Source: Pseudomonas matsuisoli
GTDB taxonomy: Bacteria; Pseudomonadota; Gammaproteobacteria; Pseudomonadales; Pseudomonadaceae
Assembly (NCBI RefSeq): GCF_014647635.1
Contig: NZ_BMPO01000004.1
Coordinates: 124,001-188,000 of the forward strand
Length of the DNA: 64,000 bases
Direction of reading: 5' to 3'
Position numbers and translations under genes: made by a program. Below the pieces are notes generated by a model. The model saw only the letters and a list, made by a program, of their open reading frames with translations, made no database searches and was not told the DNA's origin. Within the stretch, counting starts at the first letter, position 1. Each line of letters starts with the position of its first letter. Below are positions 25,140 to 34,275 of the stretch, piece by piece.

Positions 25140-27211
25140 CCGGGCTGGCCACAACTCCAGTCACCGCGCTCAAGGGCGTCGGTGCTGCGCTGGCCGAGAA
25201 GCTCGCCAAGGTCGGATTGGAGACGTTGCAAGACGTACTTTTCCACCTACCGTTGCGGTACCAGGATCGCACCCGGATTACGCCTATTGGCGCGCTACGT
25301 CCTGGGCAGGACGCCGTCGTCGAGGGCATCGTGGCGGGCGCCGACGTCGTGATGGGCCGGCGCCGTAGCCTGCTGGTCCGATTGCAAGACGGCAGTGGCA
25401 CGCTCAGCCTGCGCTTCTTTCACTTCAGCCAGGCGCAGAAAGACGGCATGAAACGGGGTACCTCGCTGCGTTGCTACGGTGAAGTGCGCCCGGGGGCGAC
25501 CGGTCTGGAAATCTATCACCCCGAATACCGCGCCCAGAGTGGCAGCGAACAGGCGCCGGTGGAACAGACGCTCACGCCGATCTATCCGGCGACCGAAGGG
25601 CTGACGCAGCAACGCCTGCGGCAGTTGAGCGAGCAGGCATTGGCGCGCCTCGGACCCAACAGCCTGCCGGACTGGCTACCAACCGAGATCGCACGTGACT
25701 ACCACCTCGGCCCACTCGACCAGGCCATTCGCTACCTGCACCGACCGCCGCCCGATGCCAATCTCGACGAACTTGCCGAAGGCCAGCACTGGGCACAGCA
25801 CCGCCTGGCCTTCGAAGAACTGCTGACCCACCAATTGTCCATCCAGCGCCTGCGCGAACAAGTCCGCCAGCAGGCGTCGCCCGCGCTGCCGCCTGCCAAG
25901 CGCCTGCCAGAGCAGTTCCTCGCAAACCTGGGTTTCACTCCGACCGGCGCCCAGCGGCGCGTGGGTGCGGAGATCTCCTACGACCTGGCGCAGCACGAAC
26001 CCATGCTTCGCCTGGTGCAGGGTGATGTCGGGGCTGGCAAGACCGTCGTCGCAGCCATGGCGGCGCTGCAAGCGATCGAAGCCGGCTACCAAGTGGCTTT
26101 GATGGCGCCAACCGAGATTCTGGCCGAGCAGCACTTTCTGAACTTCAGCCGCTGGCTCGAACCGCTGGGAATCCCGGTTGCGTGGCTGGCCGGTAAGCTC
26201 AAGGGCAAAGCACGCGCCGCAGCGCTGGAGCAAATCGTCTCCGGGGCGCCTATGGTCGTGGGCACGCACGCGCTTTTTCAGGCGGAAGTCCGCTTCGCGC
26301 GGCTCGCCCTGGCAATCATCGACGAACAGCACCGCTTCGGTGTTCAGCAACGCCTTGCGCTTCGGCAAAAAGGCATCGATGGCCGTCTGTGCCCCCATCA
26401 GCTGATCATGACGGCGACCCCCATTCCGCGTACCTTGGCCATGAGCGCCTATGCGGATTTGGACACCTCGATCCTCGATGAACTGCCCCCTGGCCGCACG
26501 CCAGTGAACACGTTGGTAATCGCCGAAAGCCGTCGCACGGAGGTCATCGAGCGCGTCCGGGCGGGTTGCCGGGAGGGCCGCCAGGCGTATTGGGTCTGCA
26601 CGTTGATCGAGGAGTCGGAGGAGCTGACGTGCCAAGCAGCAGAAACGACCTTCGAAGACCTCTCCGCCGCCCTCGGCGAGCTGCGTGTCGGCCTCGTGCA
26701 CGGCCGGATGAAAGCTGCGGAAAAGGCGGCCGTCATGGATCAATTCAAGGCAGGTGAGCTGCAGCTACTCGTGGCCACGACGGTCATCGAGGTCGGGGTG
26801 GACGTTCCCAACGCCAGCCTCATGGTCATCGAGAACCCCGAACGTTTGGGCCTCGCGCAGCTCCACCAGCTGCGCGGCCGCGTTGGCCGTGGCAGTACGG
26901 CGAGCCATTGCGTGTTGCTCTACCACGCTCCGCTGTCGCAACTCGGCCGCGAGCGGCTGGCAATCATGCGCGAGACCAACGATGGCTTCGTCATCGCGGA
27001 AAAAGACCTCGAGCTGCGTGGCCCGGGTGAACTGCTGGGCACGCGTCAGACGGGATTGCTGCAATTCAAGGTCGCTGATCTCATGCGCGACGCCGAGTTG
27101 CTGCCGCAGGTGCGCGATGCCGCGCAGGCACTTCTTGAGCACTGGCCCGATCACGTGGCACCGCTGGTATCCCGATGGTTGAGGCACGGACAGCATTACG
27201 GACAAGTGTGA
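25136..27211 (+). CDS. recG: ATP-dependent DNA helicase RecG
   Basis: A 691-residue superfamily 2 helicase. It has the N-terminal wedge/OB domain (LKGVGAALAEKLAKVGLETLQDVLFHLPLRYQDRT), Walker A QGDVGAGKTVVAAM near residue 297, the DEQHRFGVQQR motif (DEQH box), TATPIPRTLAM, and the C-terminal TRG-type region ERLAIMRETNDGFVIAEKDLELRGPGELLGTRQTG. It remodels stalled forks and Holliday junctions. The start at 25136 overlaps the oxyR stop. Confidence 0.97.
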   Translation: MTGLATTPVTALKGVGAALAEKLAKVGLETLQDVLFHLPLRYQDRTRITPIGALRPGQDAVVEGIVAGADVVMGRRRSLLVRLQDGSGTLSLRFFHFSQAQKDGMKRGTSLRCYGEVRPGATGLEIYHPEYRAQSGSEQAPVEQTLTPIYPATEGLTQQRLRQLSEQALARLGPNSLPDWLPTEIARDYHLGPLDQAIRYLHRPPPDANLDELAEGQHWAQHRLAFEELLTHQLSIQRLREQVRQQASPALPPAKRLPEQFLANLGFTPTGAQRRVGAEISYDLAQHEPMLRLVQGDVGAGKTVVAAMAALQAIEAGYQVALMAPTEILAEQHFLNFSRWLEPLGIPVAWLAGKLKGKARAAALEQIVSGAPMVVGTHALFQAEVRFARLALAIIDEQHRFGVQQRLALRQKGIDGRLCPHQLIMTATPIPRTLAMSAYADLDTSILDELPPGRTPVNTLVIAESRRTEVIERVRAGCREGRQAYWVCTLIEESEELTCQAAETTFEDLSAALGELRVGLVHGRMKAAEKAAVMDQFKAGELQLLVATTVIEVGVDVPNASLMVIENPERLGLAQLHQLRGRVGRGSTASHCVLLYHAPLSQLGRERLAIMRETNDGFVIAEKDLELRGPGELLGTRQTGLLQFKVADLMRDAELLPQVRDAAQALLEHWPDHVAPLVSRWLRHGQHYGQV

Positions 27212-27296
27212 TGCATGTCACAATGCAAGCGAGCACTGCGTCTCTACCAGCGAAACCGGATGGTTATACTGCCGCCGTTATTTTCAGGACCTCACT

Positions 27297-28697
27297 ATGA
27301 TCGACGCCGCCCACGCCCAAGACCCGTCGCCGCGCGCGCCCCAGGTCATCCTGCAGCTGCTGGATAAACTGCTGGTGCCCTACCGGGAGATTGCGTCGCG
27401 ACCAGGCCTGCCCACCGCAGAGCGCGCGCAGGCTGCGTTGCTCGAAGACAGCGTGGGTACACTGCTGATTCTCTTCCCGCAAAACCAGCTGCTGGACTTG
27501 AATCGGCTGGCCGAACTCACCGGCCGCAAGCTGACCGCGATCAAGCCAGACCGCCTCCAACGCATGCTTGGCAAGCATAGCCTTGGCAGCCTTCCCGCCC
27601 TGCCCCAACTGACCAGTTCGCCTTGCCTGTACGATGAGCGACTGCTGCAGGTGCCGCAGGTCCTGATCGAGTCCGGTCAACCGGGCGTGTTGCTCGAAAT
27701 CCCCAGTGAGGACTACAAGACACTGCTGAGCAAATGCAGTGCGGCGCTGATCGGTGAGCCCATCGCCAATATCGAACTGAATCTGGATCGGCCCGACGAC
27801 GATCGCGCAGAAATTTCTCGCGCTGTGCAAGCTTTTACGGCCCGCCGTATCCAGCAGCGCCTGGAAGAAACGATCGAGATTCCGCCGCTGCAAACCAGCG
27901 CACAAAAGATCATCAAGTTACGTGTCGACCCGAACGCCACCATCGATGACATCACGGGCGTCGTAGAAACCGACCCGGCCTTGGCGGCGCAAGTGGTTAG
28001 CTGGGCCGCATCGCCCTACTACGCCGCACCGGGCAAGATTCGTTCGGTGGAAGACGCCATCGTGCGTGTTCTGGGCTTCGACCTTGTGATCAACCTGGCG
28101 CTCGGCTTGGCGCTCGGCAAGACGCTAAGCCTGCCCAAGGATCATCCGCAGCACGCCACGCCCTATTGGCAGCAGGCCATCTATACCGCAGCGGTGATCG
28201 AAGGCCTGACCCGCGCGATGCCCCGCATCAAGCGCCCTGAGTCTGGTCTCACGTACCTGGCGGGGCTATTGCACAACTTCGGAAACCTGGTGCTCGGCCA
28301 TGTGTTCCCGCCGCACTATTCGCTGATCTGCCGTCACCTGGAGGTCAATCCGCATCTGAGTCACATCTACATCGAACAGCATTTGCTCGGCATTACCCGC
28401 GAGCAGATCGGTTCCTGGCTGATGCGCTTCTGGGACATGCCGGACGAAGTCGCCGATGCGCTGCGCTTCCAGCACGACCCGGACTACACCGGCGATAACG
28501 CGGAATATGCCAACCTTGTATGCCTTGCCACGCGCCTTCTGCATACGCGTGGCGTCGGTGGATTGGCCGAGGCAGAGGTTCCGCAATCCCTGCTCGACCG
28601 CCTGGAAATCAGCCGGGAAAAAGCCGAGGAGGCCGTAACCAAAGTGATGGAAGCCGAAGCCGCGCTACGTGACCTGGCAACGCAGGTGCGTAATTAA
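27297..28697 (+). CDS. HDOD-domain protein with N-terminal YbaK-like domain
   Basis: A 466-residue protein with two parts. Residues 15-165 resemble the YbaK/prolyl-tRNA synthetase-associated fold (LLDKLLVPYREIASRPGLPTAERAQAALLED and PQNQLLDLNRLAELTGRKL). Residues 195-420 form an HDOD output domain (LRVDPNATIDDITGVVETDPALAAQVVSWAASPYY, then LTYLAGLLHNFGNLVLGHVFP). HDOD proteins usually regulate by binding other signalling proteins and lack the full HD phosphohydrolase site. It stands in the conserved position after recG in Pseudomonas. Its role is uncharacterised; a link to virulence or motility signalling would be speculation. Confidence 0.85.
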   Translation: MIDAAHAQDPSPRAPQVILQLLDKLLVPYREIASRPGLPTAERAQAALLEDSVGTLLILFPQNQLLDLNRLAELTGRKLTAIKPDRLQRMLGKHSLGSLPALPQLTSSPCLYDERLLQVPQVLIESGQPGVLLEIPSEDYKTLLSKCSAALIGEPIANIELNLDRPDDDRAEISRAVQAFTARRIQQRLEETIEIPPLQTSAQKIIKLRVDPNATIDDITGVVETDPALAAQVVSWAASPYYAAPGKIRSVEDAIVRVLGFDLVINLALGLALGKTLSLPKDHPQHATPYWQQAIYTAAVIEGLTRAMPRIKRPESGLTYLAGLLHNFGNLVLGHVFPPHYSLICRHLEVNPHLSHIYIEQHLLGITREQIGSWLMRFWDMPDEVADALRFQHDPDYTGDNAEYANLVCLATRLLHTRGVGGLAEAEVPQSLLDRLEISREKAEEAVTKVMEAEAALRDLATQVRN

Positions 28698-28756
28698 CGA
28701 CACCCTGTAGACCGTATGGCGGGCTACGCTCAACCGTAGTCGCGCCACGTACAGAC

Positions 28757-29143
28757 TTAAGCGCCCGCTTTGACGGCCTTGGGCTTTTTGAGCTTCGAAG
28801 CCAGACCTTGAAACCACATGACAAGCGCCGGATTACCCGAAATCTGAATGTGCTTGTCCTGAATGCCCTGCATGAACGCCAGCTGCTTGTTCTTTGCTGT
28901 CAGCGTCGCAAAACCATAATCCGCATCTCGAAAACCGATACCGAACGCCGGCGCTTCCGTTGTGCCTTCATGGCTCGCGACACGCTGATCATGCACGCGA
29001 TAGACGCGTGACACCTTTCCGTCCAAGGTGAAGAGCTGAAAGCTCAAATCCTTGTCGCCGAGCTGCTCGCGAAACGCCGGGTCATTCAATGCAGCCTTGC
29101 GCATCAGTCGCCCTAGCATCCACAGTAAAAACCGAAACTTCAT
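28757..29143 (-). CDS. SCP2-like conserved protein
   Basis: A 128-residue protein that resembles the SCP2 sterol-binding fold (FQLFTLDGKVSRVYRVHDQRVASHEG, then HIQISGNPALVMWFQGLASKLKKP). It starts with a short hydrophobic or amphipathic segment (MKFRFLLWMLGRLMRKA), then the folded part, and ends in a Lys/Ala-rich tail. The start at 29143 was preferred over one ten codons upstream because homologues of this type begin with MKFRF-like sequence as I recall. It occupies the same neighbourhood between the HDOD gene and HU in pseudomonads. Function is unknown; lipid or acyl binding is inferred. Confidence 0.65.
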   Translation of the reverse strand: MKFRFLLWMLGRLMRKAALNDPAFREQLGDKDLSFQLFTLDGKVSRVYRVHDQRVASHEGTTEAPAFGIGFRDADYGFATLTAKNKQLAFMQGIQDKHIQISGNPALVMWFQGLASKLKKPKAVKAGA

Positions 29144-29269
29144 GGCAAGGTTCCGAATCGTTTGAAAAGGCAATTATAGAGGCGTAGCGCTGGCGGATAG
29201 CGAGCGTGGAGAAATGAAACGAGAGAAGGCAACACTACATGATGGTTGCTGTTGTCACAGCGGGCAGCG

Positions 29270-29296
29270 GTAGGCGCCAGCCGAGCCGGCGCCTAC
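29270..29296. terminator. Hairpin downstream of the HU gene
   Basis: GTAGGCGCC (29270-29278) and GGCGCCTAC (29288-29296) form a perfect 9-bp stem with a nine-base loop about 70 bases after the HU stop. It may be a terminator or a REP relative; no T-run follows. Confidence 0.5.
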
Positions 29297-29363
29297 ATGG
29301 GTTTCCTACAGGACAGCGACCCAGGCGACAGGCGCATCAATGGCCGTCGCTCTCACTTGAATG

Positions 29364-29636
29364 TCAGCCAATCGCCTCACGCAGCGACTTGCCAGGTTTG
29401 AAAGACACAGTATTGCTAGCACGGATTTTTACCGGCTCACCCGTTTGCGGGTTCTTGCCCGTGCGCGCACCCCGATGACGTTGAAGAAAAGTACCAAAAC
29501 CCACCAAGGTAACGCTGTCCTTACGGTGGAGCGCATTGGTGATCTCATCAAGAAGTGCATTGAGCACACGGTTGGCCTGATCCTTGGTGAGATCGGCCTT
29601 TTCCGCGATCGCGGCTGCGAGTTCCGGTTTGCGCAT
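29364..29636 (-). CDS. hupA: Nucleoid protein HU
   Basis: A 90-residue HU/IHF-family protein. The helical dimer part is MRKPELAAAIAEKADLTKDQANRVLNALLDEI, and the DNA-binding arm is GFGTFLQRHRGARTGKNPQTGEPVKIRASNTVSFKPGKSLREAI, with the Asn-Pro tip. The ATG at 29636 has GAGG six bases upstream and gives the exact family length. It compacts DNA and assists recombination and transcription. It is monocistronic here and matches the HU gene that lies near rubredoxin in P. aeruginosa. The choice of hupA over hupB is by that synteny. Confidence 0.93.
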   Translation of the reverse strand: MRKPELAAAIAEKADLTKDQANRVLNALLDEITNALHRKDSVTLVGFGTFLQRHRGARTGKNPQTGEPVKIRASNTVSFKPGKSLREAIG

Positions 29637-30018
29637 AATTGCCTCGTGTACGGTTTGTTGTTGTTCTACCCCGGCAATACGAATGGCAGGGTGCGTCACA
29701 GCTACAGCGCTGCGGCGTTGGAGGAGAATGGCATGCCGCGCGCGACGATACCACCCGAATAGACGAATTTTGCGACAAACTGTTGCATGTAAGGGTCATG
29801 AGGACACTTGCAGACTGGGCAACCCAAATGAACGCCACATTGATTGAACCCAAAGGCCACTACCGGCCACTCACAGCATCTTGTCCGCAGTAATCATCTA
29901 GATCGATGCCCATCACAGACCGGGGTACGGCGACTCCTGCATTCCCCCGTCATGCGTTCGAAGGTATTGCACGCCTACCACCATTGTCATGCCGACGTTT
30001 ATGGACGAACCATCCCCG
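29637..30018. other. Region upstream of the HU gene; no gene recognised
   Basis: These 382 bases lie between HU and rubredoxin, both on the minus strand, and must contain the HU promoter. Short open frames here have no family resemblance. In P. aeruginosa a rubredoxin reductase gene lies at this point; I see no trace of one. Confidence 0.5.
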
Positions 30019-30186
30019 TCAGCTGATCTCGATCATTTCGAACTCGCTCTTGCCGACGCCACAGTCGGGGCAGAGCCAATCGGCGGGAACGTCTTCCCAA
30101 CGGGTGCCCGCCGGAATGCCGTCATCGGGCCAACCTTCGGCCTCGTTATAGATCAGCCCACACACGATGCATTGCCACTTCTTCAT
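30019..30186 (-). CDS. rubA: Rubredoxin
   Basis: A 55-residue iron protein with the four iron-binding cysteines at 6, 9, 39 and 42 (CIVCG and CPDCG) and the usual aromatic core (Trp4, Tyr13, Trp30, Trp37). The sequence between, [20 protein letters not shown], is typical of the family. It passes electrons, for example to alkane hydroxylases or in oxidative stress. The full length is present (168 bases with stop). Pseudomonads often have two tandem rubredoxins and a reductase here; only one rubredoxin is seen. Confidence 0.95.
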   Translation of the reverse strand: MKKWQCIVCGLIYNEAEGWPDDGIPAGTRWEDVPADWLCPDCGVGKSEFEMIEIS

Positions 30187-30350
30187 TTCTGCCTCATCGG
30201 ATTTATTTCTCGGCTGAGCGAAGTATCGCGCAAAAACGAAGGTGAGCCCTACCGCATCAAGGGGATCTCTCGGATACGTGCTACTAAAAGCAATTGCCGC
30301 CCCTAATGCTCGAGGTTGATCCCGTAGACGTGCAAAACCCAGTGCTTTCT

Positions 30351-30370
30351 GTAGGGGCGGCTTTAGCCGC
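30351..30370. repeat. GTAGGGGCGGCTTTAGCCGC repeat unit
   Basis: GCGGC (30357-30361) pairs with GCCGC (30366-30370) across TTTA, preceded by GTAGGG. The element at 51149 has the same design with GCGACTTTAGTCGC, so the two belong to one repeat family. Confidence 0.65.
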
Positions 30371-30444
30371 GTGCGATGTGTCGGAGCCCACTGCTCTATG
30401 GCTCTAAGCGATTCCTTGCGAAGGCTTTACAAGCACCAAAAACG

Positions 30445-30480
30445 AAACGGCCGCAAGGGCAGAAGCCCATGCGGCCGTTT
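30445..30480 (-). terminator. Rho-independent terminator of glcB
   Basis: A perfect 11-bp stem (AAACGGCCGCA at 30445-30455, TGCGGCCGTTT at 30470-30480) with a 14-base loop lies 26 bases past the glcB stop. On the minus strand it is followed by CGTTTTTGG, a T-rich tract. Confidence 0.8.
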
Positions 30481-30505
30481 GAAGCAAGGCTGACTAAGCC
30501 AAGCC

Positions 30506-32683
30506 TTACCCGTTCTGCTTGAACTTCAAACGCCACGCATGCAGCAACGGCTCGGTATAGCCCGATGGCTGCTCCCGACCTTTGAAGATCAGGTCACTCG
30601 CGGCCTGGAACGCTGCAGAGCCTGAAAAATCTGCAGCCATGGGCCGGTACGCGGGGTCCCCCGCATTCTGCCCGTCGACCACCTTTGCCATCCGCTCCAA
30701 GGTCTCGCGCACCTGCGCCTCGGCCACGACACCATGGTGCAGCCAGTTCGCAATGTGCTGGCTGGAAATACGCAGCGTCGCGCGATCCTCCATCAGCCCG
30801 ACGTTATGGATATCGGGCACCTTCGAACAACCGACACCCTGCTCGACCCAGCGCACCACGTAGCCCAGGATGCCCTGGCAGTTGTTATCCAACTCCTGCT
30901 GAATATCCGCTTCGCTCCAAGTGCGCTCGGCAACGACTGGCACACTTAGCAAAGCGTTTAGCAACGCATCCCGCTCAGCCTTGAGATCCACCGTTTCAAG
31001 TTCACGCTGGACCGCCTGCACATCCACCTCATGGTAGTGCATGGCATGCAGCGTCGCGGCAGTAGGAGACGGTACCCACGCGGTGTTCGCGCCGGCTTTC
31101 GGGTGGCCGATCTTCTGCGTCAGCATGTCCGCCATGCGATCCGGCATCGCCCACATTCCCTTACCGATCTGCGCCTTGCCGCGTAACCCACAGGCGAGGC
31201 CAACGAGGACGTTGCTGCGCTCATACGCCTGAATCCACGGCGTCGATTTCATGTCGCCCTTGCGCAACATCGGGCCTGCCTCCATCGCCGTATGCATCTC
31301 ATCGCCCGTGCGATCGAGGAACCCGGTGTTGATGAATGCCACACGCTCCGACGCCTCGGCAATGCAGGCCTGCAGGTTGACGCTGGTCCGTCGTTCCTCG
31401 TCCATGATGCCCATCTTCAACGTATTCGCCGGCAGCCCAAGCACCCCTTCGACGCGACCGAACAGCTCGTTGGCGAACGCCACTTCCTTCGGCCCATGCA
31501 TCTTCGGTTTGACGATATACACGCTGCCGGTGCGCGAATTACCTCGACGCTTGAGGTCATGCATGGCAATGAGACTCGTGCACACCGCATCCAGAATGCC
31601 TTCTGGAATCTCGTGGCCGTCGGCATCAAGGATCGCCGGATTGGTCATCAGATGCCCGACATTGCGGATGAACAGCAGCGAGCGACCGTGCAAGGTCAAT
31701 TCGCCGCCCTTCGCTGCGGTGTACTCGCGATCAGGGTTGAGCCGGCGGGTGATACGCCGGCCACCTTTCTCCATGTCCTCGGCAAGATCCCCTTTCATCA
31801 GCCCGAGCCAATTTCGGTACACCAGAACCTTATCCTCGGCATCGACCGCCGCGATGGAGTCCTCGCAGTCCATGATCGTGGACACGGCCGATTCCATGAG
31901 TACGTCTTTGACGCCCGCAAGATCGGTCTTGCCGATGGCACTGGCAGGGTCGATCTGGATCTCGAAGTGCAGGCCATTGTTCTTCAGCAAGATGGCGTCC
32001 GGATCGCTGGCCTGCCCCTGATAACCCACGAGCTTCTCGGGCTGCGCGAGACGGGTCTGCGTACCGTTCTTCAAGGTGGCCTGCAATGCGCCATCGACGA
32101 CGCGGTATGCCGAAACGTCAGCATGCGCGCCCTCGGTCAAAGGCGCCGCGCGATCCAGGAACGCTCGGGCATAGGCGATGACCTTCGCGCCGCGCACCTC
32201 GTTGTAGCCGGGCCCCTTGGCCGCGCCATCGGCCTCGCTAATGGCATCGGTGCCATAGAGCGCGTCATACAACGAGCCCCAGCGCGCGTTTGCCGCGTTA
32301 AGTGCGTAGCGTGCGTTCATGACCGGCACGACCAACTGCGGACCGGCCTGCCCCGCGATCTCGAGGTCGACGTTTGCGGTCCCAGCCGCCACCGCTGCTG
32401 GCACCGGTAGCAAATAGCCAATGGATTCGAGAAACGCGCGATAGGCCGACATGTCGGTGATCGGTCCGGGATTGCCGCGGTGCCACTCATCCATTGCTGT
32501 CTGGATGCGGTCCCGCTCGGCGAGCAATTCGCGATTGCGCGGCGCCAGGTCATGGACCAATGCGTCGAATCCTTTCCAGAACGCTTCCACGTCAATGCCA
32601 GTACCCGGCAATGCCTCCTCTTCGAGAAAGCGCTTGAGATTCGCGGCGACTTGCAGCCGCTGGCAGTTCAGTCGTTCGTTCAT
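30506..32683 (-). CDS. glcB: Malate synthase G
   Basis: A 725-residue enzyme that condenses glyoxylate with acetyl-CoA to malate. The length and motifs are those of the G isoform: the opening [30 protein letters not shown], the region [36 protein letters not shown], and [21 protein letters not shown] near residue 420. The late [26 protein letters not shown] is also family-typical. It is 27 bases downstream of glcG on the same strand and ends at a strong terminator. It completes the glycolate route begun by GlcDEF at 44-48 kb. Confidence 0.97.
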   Translation of the reverse strand: MNERLNCQRLQVAANLKRFLEEEALPGTGIDVEAFWKGFDALVHDLAPRNRELLAERDRIQTAMDEWHRGNPGPITDMSAYRAFLESIGYLLPVPAAVAAGTANVDLEIAGQAGPQLVVPVMNARYALNAANARWGSLYDALYGTDAISEADGAAKGPGYNEVRGAKVIAYARAFLDRAAPLTEGAHADVSAYRVVDGALQATLKNGTQTRLAQPEKLVGYQGQASDPDAILLKNNGLHFEIQIDPASAIGKTDLAGVKDVLMESAVSTIMDCEDSIAAVDAEDKVLVYRNWLGLMKGDLAEDMEKGGRRITRRLNPDREYTAAKGGELTLHGRSLLFIRNVGHLMTNPAILDADGHEIPEGILDAVCTSLIAMHDLKRRGNSRTGSVYIVKPKMHGPKEVAFANELFGRVEGVLGLPANTLKMGIMDEERRTSVNLQACIAEASERVAFINTGFLDRTGDEMHTAMEAGPMLRKGDMKSTPWIQAYERSNVLVGLACGLRGKAQIGKGMWAMPDRMADMLTQKIGHPKAGANTAWVPSPTAATLHAMHYHEVDVQAVQRELETVDLKAERDALLNALLSVPVVAERTWSEADIQQELDNNCQGILGYVVRWVEQGVGCSKVPDIHNVGLMEDRATLRISSQHIANWLHHGVVAEAQVRETLERMAKVVDGQNAGDPAYRPMAADFSGSAAFQAASDLIFKGREQPSGYTEPLLHAWRLKFKQNG

Positions 32684-32710
32684 CGTGCAGTCCTCGTTAT
32701 TGTTCTGGAT

Positions 32711-33115
32711 TCAGGCACCGAGTGCTTCGATGCCGGCCTTTGCGATCTGGGCATCCTGGTCCGCCTTCACGCCCGAAACCCCGACTGCGCCAATGACGTG
32801 GCCTTCATGAACGATCGGCACGCCGCCTTCCAACGCCGTTACGATCGGCGCCGTGACGAACGCAGTACGTCCACCGTTGACCATGTCTTCGTAGCCTTTG
32901 GTTTCCCGACGACCCATGGCTGCCGAGCGGGCTTTCTCGGTCGCGATGTAGGCGCCGACCGGCGCGCAACCATCAAGGCGTTCGAGTGCCAAGGGGTGCC
33001 CACCGTCGTCGACGATCACGATCGCCACCTTCCAGTCGTTTCGAATCGCCTCGTCACGCGCGGCGGCGAGCATGCGTGAGACTTCTGTCTGGGTCAGGAC
33101 GGCTTTGCTTTGCAT
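32711..33115 (-). CDS. glcG: GlcG/HbpS-family protein
   Basis: A 134-residue member of the GlcG/HbpS (DUF336) family. It has VAIVIVDDGGHPLALERLDGCAPVGAYIATEKARSAAMGRRET and the closing EGHVIGAVGVSGVKADQDAQIAKAGIEAL. Relatives bind heme or act as accessory proteins; the exact role of GlcG in glycolate use is not established. The start at 33115 was chosen because GGAGTG is five bases before it; the ATG four codons earlier has no ribosome site. It precedes glcB in one operon, while in P. aeruginosa glcG lies with glcFED. Confidence 0.88.
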   Translation of the reverse strand: MQSKAVLTQTEVSRMLAAARDEAIRNDWKVAIVIVDDGGHPLALERLDGCAPVGAYIATEKARSAAMGRRETKGYEDMVNGGRTAFVTAPIVTALEGGVPIVHEGHVIGAVGVSGVKADQDAQIAKAGIEALGA

Positions 33116-33324
33116 GAGGCACTCCATTTTTGAGGAAAGGGATCACTGAGCTAAGCCCGTTTTCGAGCCAATCGCCAGTCTTCCAGGATCTGTTGACGTT
33201 TCATTCGCACCCGCGACGAAATCAGGCGTTAATCGATACTTTTCTAATAACAATCACAGCATGCCAGAGCCAAAGCGGACGAGAAGCGCCTAGAATCGGT
33301 TTCTGTCCATACCAGGAGTATCGA
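33116..33324. promoter_or_regulatory. Divergent promoter region of glcGB and a LysR gene
   Basis: About 209 bases separate the two divergent starts. AGGAG at 33314 is the ribosome binding site of the LysR gene. No operator could be defined by eye. Confidence 0.35.
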
Positions 33325-34227
33325 ATGGCGCGTTACACCGAATTGCACAGCTTCGTCCAAGTCGCAGGGAAAGGCAGCTTCGCCGCAGCCGCGCTGACCG
33401 AGGGCGTCACACCGGCCATCCTCGGGCGACGTCTCGACGCCCTGGAAAAGCGCTTGGGCGTGAAGCTGATGCACCGCTCGACCCGCGGCCTAACGCTCAC
33501 CGAGAACGGCGAACAGTTGCTCGAACAGGCGCGCCAACTGCTGCGCGAGTTTGACGAGATGGAAGCGGGCATCGCCAGCAGCAGCACATCCGTAGCCGGA
33601 CACCTCGTCGTTTCTGCCCCGGCTGGCTTTGGCCGGCGCCACATTGCCCCCCATGTGCTGGGCTTCCGACGGCGCTTTCCCGAGCTCAAGCTGTCATTCA
33701 ATTTCACTGACAGCATCATCGACCTCGTCGCCGAGGGCTACGACATGAGTATTCGCATCGGCGGCGCCATCGATCCCAACTACGTCGCCATCAAGCTTGC
33801 CGGCAATCAGCGGGTGGTTTGTGGTACGCCCGGTTACTTCGCGCGCTACGGCGCTCCGCAAGTGCCCGAAGCGCTCGTGCACCACAACTGCCTGGCATTC
33901 AACCCACAAGCAGGGCATCAACGCAGCTGGACCTTCCAGCGTGACGGCAAGCCCGTTGCGGTAAAGGTGTCCGGCGACCTGTCCTGCAACGACGGCGAGC
34001 TGCTGTTTGCCTGGATTTGCCAGGGGCTCGGCATCGGTTGGCGCTCGACCTGGGAAATCCAATCCGAACTTGAGCGCGGCGAACTGGTGACCGTCCTCGA
34101 TGATTTCGCGCTGCCGGATTACGACATCCAGGCGGTCTACCCCCAGCATCGCTACCAGCCTGCGAAGGTCCGGCTGTTCATCGACTATCTGAAGGAGATT
34201 TACGCGCAGCCGGGGTATTGGGCGTAA
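33325..34227 (+). CDS. LysR-family regulator (CrgA-like subgroup)
   Basis: A 300-residue regulator with helix-turn-helix MARYTELHSFVQVAGKGSFAAAALTEGVTPAILGRRLDALEKRLG, and an effector domain of the CrgA/YafC group (DLVAEGYDMSIRIGGAIDPNYVAIKLAGNQRVVCGTPGYFARYG). The methionine at 33325 has AGGAG six to seven bases upstream. It is divergent from glcG-glcB and is a candidate regulator of malate synthase. GlcC, the usual glycolate regulator, is encoded 14 kb away, so two layers of control are possible. Confidence 0.85.
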   Translation: MARYTELHSFVQVAGKGSFAAAALTEGVTPAILGRRLDALEKRLGVKLMHRSTRGLTLTENGEQLLEQARQLLREFDEMEAGIASSSTSVAGHLVVSAPAGFGRRHIAPHVLGFRRRFPELKLSFNFTDSIIDLVAEGYDMSIRIGGAIDPNYVAIKLAGNQRVVCGTPGYFARYGAPQVPEALVHHNCLAFNPQAGHQRSWTFQRDGKPVAVKVSGDLSCNDGELLFAWICQGLGIGWRSTWEIQSELERGELVTVLDDFALPDYDIQAVYPQHRYQPAKVRLFIDYLKEIYAQPGYWA

Positions 34228-34241
34228 GGCTGAGTCGCGGT

Positions 34242-34256
34242 CCGGGTTTCACCCGG
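34242..34256. terminator. Short hairpin between the LysR gene and the curli operon
   Basis: CCGGGT (34242-34247) and ACCCGG (34251-34256) form a compact stem between the two convergent genes. It could end transcription from either side. No T-run follows. Confidence 0.4.
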
Positions 34257-34275
34257 GCTACTGACTCGCAAACGC

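Larger units (their letters stand above)
30187..30505. other. Intergenic region between rubredoxin and glcB
   Basis: These 319 bases contain the rubredoxin promoter side, a small GTAGGGGCGG-type repeat and the glcB terminator, listed separately. No further gene is visible. Confidence 0.55.
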
